Shown: positions 48,494 through 62,259 of the stretch, piece after piece | Layout: each line of letters starts with the position of its first letter | How positions within the stretch are numbered: the first letter of the stretch is position 1 | The notes under the pieces: model-generated | What the model was told of the DNA's origin: nothing | Databases searched by the model: none | Seen by the model: only the letters and a program-made list of their open reading frames with translations | DNA from: Cymbidium sinense | Lineage: Eukaryota > Streptophyta > Magnoliopsida > Asparagales > Orchidaceae | Length of the DNA stretch: 64,000 nt | Direction: 5' to 3' | Assembly: GCA_021442155.1 (NCBI GenBank) | Contig: CM038214.1 | Coordinates: 317,409,001 to 317,473,000, forward strand | Program-made: the position numbers and the translations under genes

Positions 48494-48506
48494 ATATTTT
48501 ATTTTT
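48494..48506. repeat. target site duplication, left
   Basis: ATATTTTATTTTT, identical to 49713-49725 on the other side of the RTE LINE. The AT-rich setting makes a chance match possible, but both copies abut the element ends. Confidence 0.65.
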
Positions 48507-49712
48507 TAAAGGATTCATGTCATGATTATTTCGACAAATTTTACGCTGGCTGTCGACTACCTAACACAACCCTCCACTTTTTCATGCCAGGTAGATCTAC
48601 TATGGATGCTATACATTTGTTTAATTGGTTTGATGGAGAAGCATAGAGAAAATAAGAAGGATCTACATATGATATTTATTGATTTAGAGAAAGCTTATGA
48701 TAAAGTCTCAAGAGATGTTCTTTGGAGAGTTCTAGAATAGAAAGAAGTTAATATTGGTTATATTCAAGTCATTAAGGATATGTATACTAGAGCTGTTACT
48801 TGTGTCCAAACACAAGGAGGATTGACAAAATATTTTCCTATTTCAGTTGGATTACATCAAGGATCAACATTAAGCCCTTATCTTTTTTTACTTTAGTTAT
48901 GGATGTTCTTACGAGGCATTTACAAGAAGATGTACCTTGGTGTATGCTTTTTGCTGATGACATTCTTCTTGTTGATAAGATTAGAGAGGGAGTCCAACAG
49001 AAACTTGAATTATGGTGGTCAACTTTAGAGTCTAAAGGTTTTCATTAAGTAGATCTAAAACTGAATATATGGAGTGTAATTTTAGTTGTAGTAGTTTTAG
49101 TGGTAGTGTTGTGACTTTGTGGTGATCATTAATAAGAGTGGCGATTGATATTTAGGCTCTATTGTTCAAAATGATGGTGAAATAGATGGAGATGTTATTA
49201 GTAGAATACAAGTTGGATGGTTGAAGTGGAGGAATGCATCTGGCCTAATATGTGATAGAAAAGTTTCACTTAAACTTAAGGGAAAATTTTATAAGATGGT
49301 GGTAAGACCAAATGACTTATGTAATGTTGGCCAATAAAGAGAAACATAAGACTAAGTTAAGTGTTATAGAGATGAGGATGCTCAGGTGGATGAGTGGCTT
49401 TACCCTTAGAGATAGAATGCAAAATGAGTATGTTCGGGAAAAAGTTGGAGTAGCTCTAGATGGTTTGGCCACATAAAGCGTCGGTCATCCGATGACCCGA
49501 TTAGGAGAGTAGATGCATTAGATTTGCCTTATGTTAAGAAAGGTAGAGGTAGACTTAAAAAGACTTGGTTATGATGTATAAAAAATGATCTTAGTATACT
49601 TGAATTAAATGAGAATTTGACACATAATAGGACACAATGGAGACGAAGGATTCATGTAGCTGACCCCACCTAGTGGGATTAAGGCTTGTTGTTATTGTTG
49701 TTGTTGTATTTT
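48507..49712 (+). mobile_element. RTE-type LINE, 5'-truncated
   Basis: Encodes the RT part of a plant [16 protein letters not shown] start, [34 protein letters not shown] and [20 protein letters not shown] with the FADD catalytic box. Further down are the usual RMLRWMSG-like and GHIKRRS-like C-terminal pieces and the ending TGACCCCACCTAGTGGGATT, AAGGCTTGTTG and TTGTTG repeats to 49709, a hallmark of plant RTE 3' ends. The endonuclease is missing. Several frameshifts make it inactive. It inserted into the telomere-like array next to P0 copy 4, after the array had formed. Confidence 0.9.
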
Positions 49713-49725
49713 ATATTTTATTTTT
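49713..49725. repeat. target site duplication, right
   Basis: ATATTTTATTTTT, matching 48494-48506. It follows immediately after the TTGTTG 3' end of the LINE. Confidence 0.65.
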
Positions 49726-51723
49726 ACTTAGGTTTATTTTTTATTTTTATTTAGTGTAGTTTATTTATTTTAGGTTTATTTATTTTTAGTTTAGGATTTT
49801 TATTTTTAATTTTAGGTTTAGGTTTTCATTTTTAGTTTTAGGTTTAGGTTTTAATTTTTTTTTTTAGGTTTAGGTTTTAGTTTTTTATTTTAGGTTTGTT
49901 TTTCTGTTTTATATTTTAGTTTAGGTTTAGGTTTATTTTTTACTTTATTTTATTTTATTTAGTTTAGGTTTAGGTTTAGGTTTAGTTTATTTTAGGTTTA
50001 GGTTTAGGTTTTATTTATTTTAGTTTAGTTTATTTTAGTTTAGGTTTAGGTTTATTTTATTTTGTTTATTTATTTTTATTTTTTTAGGTTTAGTTTTTTA
50101 ATTTTTAATTTAGGGTTTAAGTTTTATTTTTATTTATTTTTAGGTTTAGATTTTTATTTAGTTTTTATTTTATTTTTATTTTACTTTTAGTTTTTATTTT
50201 GTTTAGGTTTTTTATTCTTAAGTTTATTTTATTTTTTTAGTTTAGTTTAGGTTTTTACTTATTTTATTTTAGTTTATATTTATATTTTATTTTTTTATTT
50301 TAGGATTAGGTTTAGGTTTTAATTTTGGTTTTACATTTATTTAGGTTTAGGTTTTTTTTATTTATTTTATATTTAGGTTTTATTTAGTTTAGGTTTAGGT
50401 TTTTAGGTTTGCAAGGTTATAGTTTTAGGATTTAGGATTTATGGTTTTCGATTTTAGGGTTTTATGGTTTAGGATTTAGGGTTAGGGTTTAAGGTTTAAG
50501 GTTTAGAGTTTAGTGCTTAAGCTTTAGGGTTTAGGGTTAGGGTTTATTTTTATTTTTTTATTTTTATTTTTATTTTTGGGTTTTATCATTTAGGGTTTAG
50601 TGCTTAAGGTTTATGTTTTTTAAAAATTAAGTAAACCAGTAGATTTATAGTTTATTTTTTATTTCTTTTAGTTTATTTTATATTTTATTTTTAATTAGGT
50701 TTATTTTAAATTTTATTTAGTTTAGTTTATTTATTTTTGGTTTCTTTATTTTTAGTTTAGGGTTATTATTTTACTTTATTTTGTAGGTTTAGGTTTAAGT
50801 TTTAGTTGAGTTTTATTTTTATTTTATTTTTTAGGTTTAGGTTTTATTTTTTATTTTTAGGTTTAGGTTTAGGTTTTTGATTTATATTTTTAGGTTTATG
50901 TTGTTGGTGTTTATTTTAGGTTTATTTTTAGGTTTTGTTTTTAAGTTTTGGTTTAGGTTTATTTTTAATTTATTTTATTTTATTTAGTCTTGGTTTAGGT
51001 TTAGGTTTAGTTATTTATAGGTTTAGGTTTTATTTATTTTAGTTTAGCTTTAGGTTTAATTTATTTTGTTTAATTTACTTTTATTTTAGGTTTAGTTTTT
51101 TTTAGTTTAAGGTTTAGGTTTTATTTTTTATTTACTTTTATGCTTATTTTTTAGGTTTAGGTTTTTATTTAGTTTTTATTTTATTTTATTTTATTTTATT
51201 TTAGGTTTATTTTATTTTTATTTTATGTTTAGTTTTTAGTTTATTTTGGTTTTTTATGCTTAAGTTCATTTCATTTTTTAGTTTAGGTTAGGTTTTTACT
51301 TTTTTTTTATTTTAGTTTATTTTTAATTTTTCTTTTATTTTTTTTAGGTTTAGGTTTAGGTTTTAGTTTAGGTTTTCAGTTTACTTTATTTTTTATTTTA
51401 TTTAGGTTTAGGTTTTTAAGTTATTTTATTTTTATGTTTTATTTAGTTTAGGTTTAGGTTTTTAGGTTTTTAGGGTTTAGGGTTTAGGGTTTAGAGTTTT
51501 AGGATTTAGGGTTTAGGGTTTAGTGTTAAGGATTTGGGGTTTAGGGTTTTAGGGTTTAAGGTTTAGGTTTTACTGTTGTAGGTTTAGGGTTTAGGGTTTA
51601 ATGTTTAGGTTTAGGGTTTATTATTATTATTATTATTATTATTTAGGTTTTAAGGTTTAGGGTTTAGGTTTTAGGTTTAGGGTTCAAGTTTTAGTTTAGG
51701 GTTTAGGGTTTTTGGGTTTTTTT

Positions 51724-52194
51724 AATAGATAATAAATTCAAATTCAACATTTCTTTCTTTTGATTTCATCAAGCAAGTAACACACCAGGTTCTCTAAGAC
51801 ACAAGCGATGACATAGATGAAAAATGAGCACGAATAGAGAAAATCAAAAATCATATATAACTTGAGCCATCTCTACTATAAGACATAGTTCCATAAGTAG
51901 CGGTCAGGAGTGGATTCTTTAATTTCTCAGTTTCCATGCCGAGACCACCCACCTCTCGAGTTGTAGGATCCTTCTGTCGTATCCTCGATCTCTCCTCCCA
52001 CCACCACGCAGAACCTCCGCCACTCCCACACATCCATAACCACCACTGCTCTGACCACCACCTCCATATCCACCAGCACCCCCAGATCCCCCACCACCAT
52101 AAGAATAATTGCCACCTTTGCCTTCACCTCCACCACCAGATCTAGACTGAGTTTGGTTGATGGTGATGTTCTTGCAGTCAAGTTTCTGCATATT
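51724..52194 (-). pseudogene. GRP: GRP exon 2 + 3' UTR, copy 7
   Basis: Begins with a decayed NMQKLDCKNITINQTQSRSG and a long in-frame glycine tail (GGSGGAGGYGGGGQSSGGYG), then frame changes and an altered KLRN end (stop 51919-51921). One base is missing at the C-terminus. It is followed by the spacer near 52255 and a stub of P0 UTR. Confidence 0.88.
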
Positions 52195-52361
52195 CTTAGG
52201 GTTTAGGTCTAAGTTTAGGTTTATTAGGTTTTATGCTTTACATTTATTTTTAAATTTATTTAGTTACTTTAAGTTTAGGTTTTGGGTTTAGGGTTTAGGA
52301 TTTAGGGTTTAGGGTTAGGAAATTTAGGGTTTAGGGTTTAGGGGTTTTTTTTTAAAAAAAA

Positions 52362-52440
52362 AAAACTTAAATGACTTCATAATAAACAAGTTTAGTTTAT
52401 TTTAGTTTATTTTATAAGAAACTTAAATGGCACATTATTT
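52362..52440 (-). pseudogene. RPP0: stub of P0 3' UTR
   Basis: AACTTAAATGACTTCATAAT and AACAAG match the distal end of the P0 3' UTR (compare 41724-41750), at the expected distance from GRP copy 7. Sequence with AAGAAA...GACATTAT-like similarity follows after an intervening TTTAGTTTATTTTA stretch. The rest of P0 is gone. Confidence 0.65.
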
Positions 52441-53083
52441 TGTTTATTTTATTTTTATTTTAGTTTAGGCTTAAGTTTAGGTTTTATTTATTTTAGTTTA
52501 GTTTATTTTAGTTTAGGTTTAGTTTTATTTTATTTTGTTTATTTTATTTTTTTTTAGGTTTAGTTTTTTTTTTAATTTAGGTTTAGGTTTATTTTTTTAT
52601 TTATTTTAGGTTTTTATTTTTTAGGTTTATATTTTATTTAGTTTTATTTTATTTTATTTTAGGTTTATTTTATTTTTATTTTAGATTTAGTTTTAATTTT
52701 ATTTAGGTTTTTTTATTCTTAGGTGGAATTTACTTTTTAGTTTAGTTTAGGTTTATATTTATTTTATTTTAGTGTATTTTTATTTTTTTTAATTTATTTT
52801 ATTTTTAGATTTAAGTTTAGGCTTTAGTTTAGGTTTTTTTTTATTTTATTTAGGTTTAATTTTTTTTAATTTATTTTATTTTTCAGTTTTATTTAGTTTA
52901 GGTTTAGGTTTTTTGGCTTTTAAGGATTAGGGTTTAGGGCTTTGGGTTAGTTTTAGGATTTAGTTGTTTATTTATTTATTTATTTTATTTAGGTTTATGG
53001 TTTTTTTAGGGTTTAGGGTTTAGGTTTTTTTATTTAGGGTTTATTAGGATTTTGGGTTTAGGTTTTTGGGTTTAGGTTATTTT

Positions 53084-56000
53084 TAAATTAAGTAAATCGG
53101 TAGGTTTAAGTTTATTTAGTTTATTTTTTATTTATTTTATTAATTTTACTTAGATTTCTTTATTATTTTTATTTTGTTTAGTCTATTTATTTCAGGTTTA
53201 TTTATATTAGTTTAGGGGTAATATTTTATTTTATTTTTTAGGTTTAAGTTTAGGTTTATGCATATTTTTAATTTAGTTTTATTTTAAGTTATTTTTTAGG
53301 TTTAAGTTTTAGGTTTTATTTTTAGGTTTAGGTTTAGGTTTTAATTTTATTTTTTTTGGTTTAGGTTTTCGATTTTTATTTTAAGTTGATTTTTAGATTT
53401 TATTTTTTAGTTCAGGCTTATGTTTATTTTTAGTTTATTTTATTATATTTAGTTTAGGGTTCAGGTTTAGTTTATTTTAGGTTTTAGTTTAGATTTTATT
53501 TATTTTGGTTTAGGTTAATGTTTATTTTATTTAGTTTATTTTAGGTTAAGGATTATTTTTATTTTAGGGTTTAGGTTTTATTTTTAGGTTTTATATTTAG
53601 GTTTATCTTAAAAATTTAAGTTTTTATTTTATTTTTATTTTACGTTTAGTTTTTATTTTATTTAGGTTTTTTATTTTTAGGTTTATTTTGTAGTTAAGTT
53701 TAGGATTTTATATTATTTTTATTTTAGTTTCATTTTATTTTTTATCTTATTTTATTTTTAAGATTAGGCTTGGTTTAGGTTTAGGTTTTTATTTCATTTT
53801 ATTTTTTTGTTTAATTTAGGTTTAGGTTTTTTATTTATTATATATTTAGGTTTTATTTAGTTTAGGTTTAGGTTTTTTAGTTTTTAGGGTTTAAGGTTAA
53901 CGGTTTAGGGTTTATGGTTTAGGGTTTGGGGTTTAGGGTTTAGGGTTTATGGTTGTAGGTTTTAGGGCTTAGGGTTTAGTGTTTAGGGTTTAGGGTTTAG
54001 GGTTTTAGGGTTTAGGTTTATGGTTTGGGGTTTAGGGTTCATGGTTTATGGTTGTAGGTTTAGGGTTTAGGGTTTGGTGTTTTGGGTTTTGGGTTTATGG
54101 TTTAGGGTTAGTTTTAGGGTTTAGGGTTTAGGCTTAGAGTTTATTTTTAATTATTAATTTTTTATTTAGGGTTTTTTGTTTTGGGTTTTTTAGGATTTAG
54201 GGTTTAGGGCTAGTTTTAGGTTTAGGGTTTAGTGTTTAGGGTTTTGGATTTAGGGTTTTGGGTTTTCATTTTTGGTTTTTTTTAAATGAAGTAAACTAGT
54301 ATGTTTAGGTTTATTTAGTTTAATTTTTATTTATTCTAGTTTATTATTTTTTTATTTTTATTTTGGTTTATTTTTTTATTTAGTTTAGTATATTTATTTT
54401 AGTTTAGGTTTTTTATTTTAGTTTATTTTTTAGGTTTAGGTTTATGTTTATGTTTATTTTTTAGTTTAGTTTAATTTTTTTTTTTTTGGTTTAGGCTTTA
54501 TTTTTTATTTTTAGTTTTAGGTTTAGGTTTTTTTTTTTTAGTTTAGGTTTTAGGTTTTTCTTTTAGGTTTATTTTTAGATTTTGTTTTTTAGTTTAGGTT
54601 TAGGTTTATTTAGTTTATTTTTTTATTTAGTTTAGGTTCAGGTTTAGGTGTAGTTTATTTTAGGTTTACGTTTACATTTTATTTATTTTAGTTTAGTTTA
54701 TTTTAGTATAGGTTTAGGTTTAGGTTTATTTTTTTTTTTGTTTAAGGCTTAAGTTTTATTTTTTATTTATTTTTAGGTTTCATGATTAGGTTTATTTTTT
54801 AGGTTTATAATTTTATTTAGTTTTTATTTTATTTTATTTTTATTTTACATTTAGTTTTTATTTTATTTAGGTTTTTAATTTTTAGGATTATTTTATTTTT
54901 TTTAATTTAGTTTTGGCTTTTACTTATTTTATTTTAATTTTATTTTAATTTTTTTAATTTTATTCTATTATTAGGTTTATGTTTGGATTTAGGTATAGGT
55001 TTAGGTTTAGGTTTTTATTTTATTTTATTTTTTTATTTAATTTAGGTTTAGGTTTTTTATTTATTTTATTATTAGGTTTTATTTAGTTTAGGTTTAGGTA
55101 TTTAGTTTTTAGGGTTTAGGGTTATAGGTTTTAGGGTTTAGGTCTTAGGGTTTAGGTTTTAAAGTTTAGCGTTTAGGGTTTTAGGGTTTAGGCTTTATGT
55201 TTAAGGTTTATGGTTTAGGGTTTAGGATTTAGGGTTTTAGGATTTAGGGTTTAGGGTTTAGGGTTTAGGGTTTAGGGTTTAGGGTTAATGGTTAAGGGTT
55301 TAGATTTAGGGTTTAGGGTTGTCGGTTTAGGGTTTAGGGTTGTAGGTTTAGGGTTTAGGGTTTAAGGTTAGTTTTAGGGTTTAGTGTTTAGGGTTTAGGG
55401 TTTAGGATTTAGGGTTATGGGTTTAGGGTTTAGGGTTTAGGGTTTAGGGTCTTTTTTTAAAAAAATTGAGTAAACCACTAAGTTTAGGTTTATTTAGTTC
55501 TTTTTGTTTATTTTATATTTATTTTATTTATTTTTTATTTTGGTTTATTTTTATAATTATTTAGTTTAGATTATTTATTTTAGGTTTATTTATTTTAGTT
55601 TGGGTTTTTTATTTTTGTTTATTTTATAAGTTTATGCTTAGGTTTATGTTTATTTTTTAGTTTAGTTTTATTTTTATTCTATTTTTTAGGTTTAGGTTTT
55701 ATTTTATATTTTTAGGTTTAGGTTTAGGTTTAGGTTTTTATTTTATTTTTTTAAGTTTAGGTTTTAGGTTTTTATTTTACATTTATTTCTAGGCTTTATT
55801 TTTTTAGTTTAGGTTTAGGTTTAATTTTAGTTTATTTTATTTTATTTAGTTTAGGGTTTAGGTTTAGTTTATTTTGGTTTAGCTATATGTTTTATTTATT
55901 TTAGTTTAGTTAATTATAGTTTAGGTTTAGGATTATTTCATTTTTATTTTAGGTTTAGGTTTTTTCTTTAGTTTAGGGTTTACATTTTATTTTATATTTA

Positions 56001-59000
56001 TTTTTAGGTTTATTATTTAGGGTTTAGGGTTTAGGGTTAGGGTTTAGAGTTTAGGGTTTAGGGTTTAGGGTTAAGGGTTAAGGGTTTGAGGGTTTATGCT
56101 TTTAGGGTTTAGGGGTTTGGGTTAGGGATTAGGGTTTAGGGTTCAGGGTTTTTTTAGGATTTAGGATTTAGGGTTTAGGGTTTAGGTTTTAGGGTTATCT
56201 AAGGGTTTAGGGTTAGCTTAGCATTTTGGGTTTTGGCATTAGAGTTTAGGGTTTTTAGGGTTTAGGGTTTAGGGTTAGTTAAGAGTTTAGGGTTTAGGGT
56301 TGTAGGTTTAGGTTTTAGGTTTAGGGTTTAAGGTTAGTTTTAGGGTTTACACTTTAGGATTAGGGTTGTTTTCTTTATATATTTTTATTTTTTTTATTTA
56401 GGGTTTAGGGTTTAAGGTTGTAGGTTTAGGGCTTAAGATTTTGAGTTTCGTGCTTATGATTTTTTTTTAGATTAAGTAAACTGGTAGGTTCAGGTTTATT
56501 TAGTTTATTTTGATTATTTTTTATTTATTTTAATTTATGTTATTTTTATTTTTTTTATTTAGGTTCATTTTTTATTTTTATTTAGTTTAGTTTTTTTTAT
56601 TTTAGGTTTATATATTTTAGTTTAAGCTTTTTATTTTAGTTTATTTATTAGGTTTAGGTTTAGGTTTATGTTTATGTTAATTTTTTAGTTTAGTTTTATT
56701 TTTATTTTATTTTTTAGGTTTAGGTTTTATTTTTTATTTTTAGGTTTAAGTATAGGTTTTTATATTATTTTTTTAGGTTTAGGTTTTAGTTTTTATTTTA
56801 GGTTTATTTTTAGGTTTATTTTTTTGTTTAGGTTTATGTTTATTTTTAGTTTATTTTATTTTATTTAGTTTAGGGTTTAGGTTAAGTATATTTTAGGTTT
56901 TATTTATTTTAGTTTTGGTTTAGATTTATTTTATTTTGTTTATTTTAGGCTTAGGTTTTTGGTATTATTTTTTATTTATTTTTAGGTTTTTTATAGGTTT
57001 ATTTTTTTTTTAGGCTTAGGTTTTATTTATTATTTATTTTATTTAAGGTTTTATTTTTTATTTTAAATTTAGTTTTATTTTATTTAGTTTTTTTATTTTC
57101 TAGGTTTTTATTTATTTTATTTTATTTAATTTTTTTTTTTTTATTTTATTTTATTTTTAAATCTAGGTTTAGGTTTAGGTTTTTTTATTTTATTTTTTCA
57201 TTCAATTTATGTTTAGGTTTAATAATGTTTTTTGGGTATTATTTAGTTTAGGTTTAGATTTTTAGGTTTTTAGGCTTTTTGGGTTTAGGGTTTAGTTTAT
57301 TTTTAGGGTTTTAGTTTAGGGTTTAGGGTTTAGGGTTTCATTTAGGTTTATATTTGGTTTAGGGTTTAGGTTTAGTTAATTTTGTTTACAGGTTTAGGGT
57401 TATGTTTATGGTTTCATTTAGGTTTATTTAGTTTATTGGGTTTATTTATTTATTTATTTATTTATTTTTCATTTTAGTTTTTAGTTTATTTTAAGGTTTA
57501 GTGGGCTTATTTATGGGATTTGGTTTAGTTTATTTTAGGGTTTACGTTTAGGTTTAAGTTTATTTTAGTTTAGTTTATGGTTTAGGTTTATTTAGAGTTT
57601 ATTTTTAGGTTTAAGTTTTAGTTTATTTTTTAGGGTTTAGTTTAGGTTTAGGTTAAGGGTTTAGTTTATTTTAGTTTAGTTTTATTTAGGTTTATTTTTA
57701 GTATAAGATTTTGGGTTTAGGGTTTAGAATAGGTTTAGGGTTTAGTTTATTTAGGTTTAGGGTTTAGTGTTTAGGTTTAGTATAGGTTTTATTTATTTAG
57801 GGTTTAGGTTTTATGTTTTTAGGGTTTATGTTTTAGGGTTTAGGGTTTATGGTTTATTGTTGTAGGGTTTAGGGTTTAGGGTTTAGGGTTTTATAGTTTA
57901 AGGTTTAGGGTTTAGGGTTTTAGGGTTTAGGGTTTAGGATTTAGGACTTTGGGGTAGTTTTAAGGTTTATGGTTTAGGAATAGGGTTTTTTATATATTTT
58001 TAATTTTTTTTAAAATTAAGTAAAGTGGTATGTTTAGGTTAATTTAGTTTAATTTTTATTTATTTATGTTTATTTTATTTTTTATTTTTATTTAAGTTTA
58101 TTAATTTATTTTATGTTTATTAATTTTAATTTAGGTTTTTTATTTTAGTTAATTTTTTAGGTTTAGGTTTATGTTTAGGTTTATTATTTGGTTAGTTTTA
58201 TTTTTATTTTATTTTTTTATGTTTAGGTTTTATTTTTTATCTTTAGGTTTATGTTTAGGATTCTATTTTATTTTTTTAGGTTTAGGTTTTAGGTTTTTAT
58301 TTTAGGTTTATTTTTTGGTTTTATTTTTAGTTTAGGATTTGGTTTAAGTTTAGTTTATTTTATTTTATTTAGTTTAGGTTTAGGTTTAGGTTAAGTTTAT
58401 TTTATGTTTAGGTTTAGATTTTTTTTAAGTTTAGTTTACATTAGTTTAGGTTTATGTTTATTTTATTTTAATTTTAGGTTTAGGTTTTTTTCTTTAAATT
58501 TAGGGTTTAGATTTGATTTTATTTTCATTTTAGGTTTTATTTTTTGGTTTATTGTTTAGGTTTAGGTTTTTTATTTAGTTTTTATTTTATTTTATTTTTA
58601 GGTTTATTTTATTTTTATTTTAGGTTTAGGTTTTTTTTGCCTTAAGACTTAGGTTTAATTTTTTATTTATTTTTATGTTTTATTTTAGGTATATTTTTTA
58701 GGTTTAGGTTTTTATATAGTTTTTATTTTATTTTATTTTAGGTTTATTTTATTTTTATTTTTGGTTTAGTTTTTATTTTATTTAGGTTTTATATATATTT
58801 TATTTAGTTTCAGTTTTTATTTATTTTATTTTAGTTTAGTTTTTATTTTTTATTTTATTTTCTTTTTAGGTTTAGGTTTAGGTTTCAGTTTATGTTTTCA
58901 TTTAATTATATTTTTTATTTTATTTTGATTTAGGTTTTTTTACTTATTTTATTTTTTTATTTTATTTAGTTTAGGTTTAGGTTTTTAGCATTTTAAGGTT

Positions 59001-59284
59001 TAGGGTTTTGGGTTATTTTAGTGTTTACAGTTTAGGGTTTAGGGTTTAGGGTTTTCTTTTGGGTTTAGGGTTTAGGGTTTAGGGTTTAGAGTTTATTATT
59101 TAGGTTTGGTTATAGGGTTTAGGGTTTAGGGTTTACAGTTTTTTTGGTTTAGGGTTTAGGGTTTAGGGTTTTAGGGATTAGGGTTTAGGGTTTAAGGTTT
59201 TAGGTTTATGGTTTAAGGTTAGAGTTTTTTTTCCTTTTTTATTTTGTTATTTTAATTACCTTATTTATTTATTTTTATTTTTTT
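53084..59284. repeat. run of consecutive 1.0-1.5 kb higher-order units
   Basis: Five successive intervals between tags (53084, 54283, 55461, 56470, 58012, 59285) measure about 1199, 1178, 1009, 1542 and 1273 bases. Each unit starts with the AAGTAAA-type tag and TTTATTTAGTTTA. It continues with AT-rich sequence holding a TTTTATTCTTAGG-like mark in better copies, then a TTTTATTTAGTTTAGGTTTA block, and ends in TTTAGGG repeats. No gene cassette lies in this stretch. Confidence 0.75.
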
Positions 59285-60168
59285 TAAATTAAGTAAACAA
59301 GAGGGTTTATGTTTATTTAGCTTATTTTTTGTTTTGATTTAGGTTTTTTTATTTGGTTTAGTTTATTTATTTTTGGTTTAGATACTTTAGTTTATGTTTT
59401 TTATTTTAGTTTATTTATTAGGTTTAGGTTTAGGTTTAGGTTTATTTTTTAGTTTAGTTTTATTTCTATTTGATTTTCGAGGTTTAGGTTTAGGTTTAGG
59501 TTTTTATTTTAGTTTTTTAGGTTTTGGTTTAAGGTTTTTTTTGGTTTATTTTTAGGTTTTATTTTTTTTCTTTAGTTTCAGGTTTATTTTAAGTTTATTT
59601 TATTTTATTTATTTTAGGTATAAGTTTAGTTTATTTCAAGTTTAGGTTTAGGTTTTATTTATTTTAGTTTAGGTTTACATTTATTTTATTTTTATTGTAG
59701 GTATAGGTTTTGTTTTAGTTTAGGGTTTTGGTTTTATTTTTTATTTATTTTTTATTTTATTTTTAGGCTTACTATTTAGGTTTAAGTTTTTAATTAGTTT
59801 TTATTTTATTTTATTTAGGTTTTTTATTTTTTAGTTTAGGTTAGGTTTTTATTTTATTTTATTTTAATTTATTTTTTATTTTTTATTTTATTTTAGTTTA
59901 GATTTTTTTAATTATTTTATTTTAAGGTTTTAATTAGTTTGGGTTTAAGTTTTAAGCTTTTTAGGGTTTAGGGTTTAAGGTTTAGGGTTTAGGGTTTAGG
60001 GATTAGGGTTTGTTTAGGGTTTAGGGTTTAGGGTTTAGGATTTAGGATTTAAGGTTTAGGGTTTAGGGCTTAGGGTTTAGGGTTTTTACACTTTAGAATT
60101 TAGGGTTTAGGTTTTAGGTTTAGGGTTCAGTTTTTAGTTTAGGGTTTAGGGTTTTTGGTTTTTTTTTT

Positions 60169-60207
60169 AAAATAAAGAACAAATTCATATTCAACATTTC
60201 TTCTTTT
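60169..60207 (-). pseudogene. GRP: stub of GRP 3' UTR
   Basis: AAGAACAAATTCATATTCAA and CATTTCTTCTTTT are nearly identical to the distal UTR of GRP copy 8 (62265-62300). The match then breaks off into AT-rich array sequence, so an ninth cassette was lost here almost completely. Confidence 0.72.
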
Positions 60208-62259
60208 ATTTATTTAGTTTATTTTTTATTTATTTTAGTTTATTTTATGTTTTATTTTTGTTTATGTTTATTTTTTATTTTTATTTAGTTTAGTTTATTT
60301 TATTAGGTTTATTTATTTTAGTTTAGGATTTTTATTTTAGGCTATTTTTTAAGTTTAGGTTAATGTTTAAGTTTATTTTTTAGTTGAGTTTTATTTTTAT
60401 TTTATTTTTTAGGTTTAGGTTTTATTTTTTATTTTAGGTTTAGCTTTAGGTTTTTATTTTATTTTTTTAGGTTTAGCTTTTAGGGTTTTATTTTAGGTTT
60501 ATTTTTAGGTTTTATCTTTTAGTTTAGGTTTAGGTTTACTTTTAGTTGATATTATTTTATTTAGTTTAGGGTTTAGGTTTAGTTTATTTTAGGTTTAGGT
60601 TTATGTTTTATTTATTATAGTTTAGTTTATCTTAGTTTAGGTTTAGGTTTATTTTATTTTGTTTATTTTATTTTTATTTTAGGTTTAGGTTTTTTTCATA
60701 GTTTTGGGTTTAGGTTTTATTTTTTATTTATTTTTAGGCTTATTTTTTATGTTTAGGTTTTTATTTAGTTTTTATTTTATTTTATTTTAGGTTTCTTTTA
60801 TGTTTATTTTATTTTTATTTTACGTTTAGTTTTTTATTTTATTTAGATTTTTTATTCTTAGGTTTATTTTATTTTTTCCTTTAGTTTAGGTTTTTATTTA
60901 TTTTATTTTAGTCTATTTTTAGTAGTTTATTTTATTTTATTTTTAGGTTTAGGTTTAGGTTTTAGTTTAGGTTTTTATTTTATTTTATTTTATTTATGTT
61001 TATGTTTCTTATTTATTTTATTCTTAGGTTTTATTTAGTTTATGTTTAGGTTTTCTAGTTTTTAAGATTTAAGGTTTAGGGTTTAGGATTTAGGATTTAG
61101 GAATTAGGGAATAGGGTTTAAGGTTTATGGTTTAGGGTTTAGGGTTTAGTGTTTAGGGTTTAGGGTATAGGGTATAAGGTTTAGGGTTTTAGGGTTTAAG
61201 GTTTTAGGGTTTATGGTTTAGGGATAGGGTTTAGGGTTTAGTGTTTAAGCTTTAGGGTTTAGGGTTTTTAGGCTTTAGTGTTTAGGGTTTAGGTTTAGGG
61301 TTATTTTAGGGTCTAGGGTTTAGGGTTTTAAGGTTTAAGGTTTATGGTTTTGGGTTAGGGTTTAGGGTTTTAGGGTTTAGGTTTAGGGTTTAGGGTTAAG
61401 GGTTGTATGTTTATGGTTTATAGTTAAGGGTTTAAGGTTAATTTTACGATTTAGGGTTTAGGTTTATGGTTTATTTATATATTTATTTATTTTTATATTT
61501 TTTTTAAATTAAGTAAAGTGGTAAGTTTAGGTTTATTTAGTTTATTTTTTTATTTTAGTTTATTTTATTTTTTTATTTTAATTTAGGTTTTTTTTGGTTT
61601 AGTGTTTAGGGTTTATGATTTAGGGTTTTTTATGGTTTAGGTTTTAGGGTTTAGGGTTTGGGGTTTAGGGTTTTAGGCTTTAAGGTTTAGGGTTTAGGGT
61701 TTTAGGGTTTAGGGTTGTAGGTTGTAGGTTTAGGGTTAGTTTTAGGGTTTAGGGTTTTGGTTTATTTATTTATTTTTTAAAATTAAATAAAGTGGAAGGT
61801 ATAGGTTTATTTAGTTTATTTTTTAATTTATTTTAGTTTATTTTATTTTTTATTTTAATTTAGGTTTATTTTTATTTTTATTTAGTATAATTTATTTATT
61901 TTAGATTTATTTATTTTAGTTTATGTTTTTCATTTTAGTTTATTTTTTAGGTTTAGGTTTAGGTTCAGCTTTATTTTTTAGTTTAGTTTTAGTTTTATTT
62001 TATTTTGTATGTTTAGGTTTTATTTTTTATTTTTAGGTTTAGGTTTTGGATTTTATTTTGTTGTTTTAGGTTTAGGTTTTAGGTTTTTATTTTAGGTTTA
62101 TTTTTAGGTTTTAGTTTTTAATTTATGGTTTAAGGTTTAGGCTTTTAGGGCTTAAGGTTTAGGGTTTAGGATTTCTAGTGTTTAGGGTTAATGGTTTAGG
62201 TTTTAGGTTTAGGATTCAAGTTTTAGTTTAGGGTTTAGGGTTTTTGTTTTTGTTGTTTT

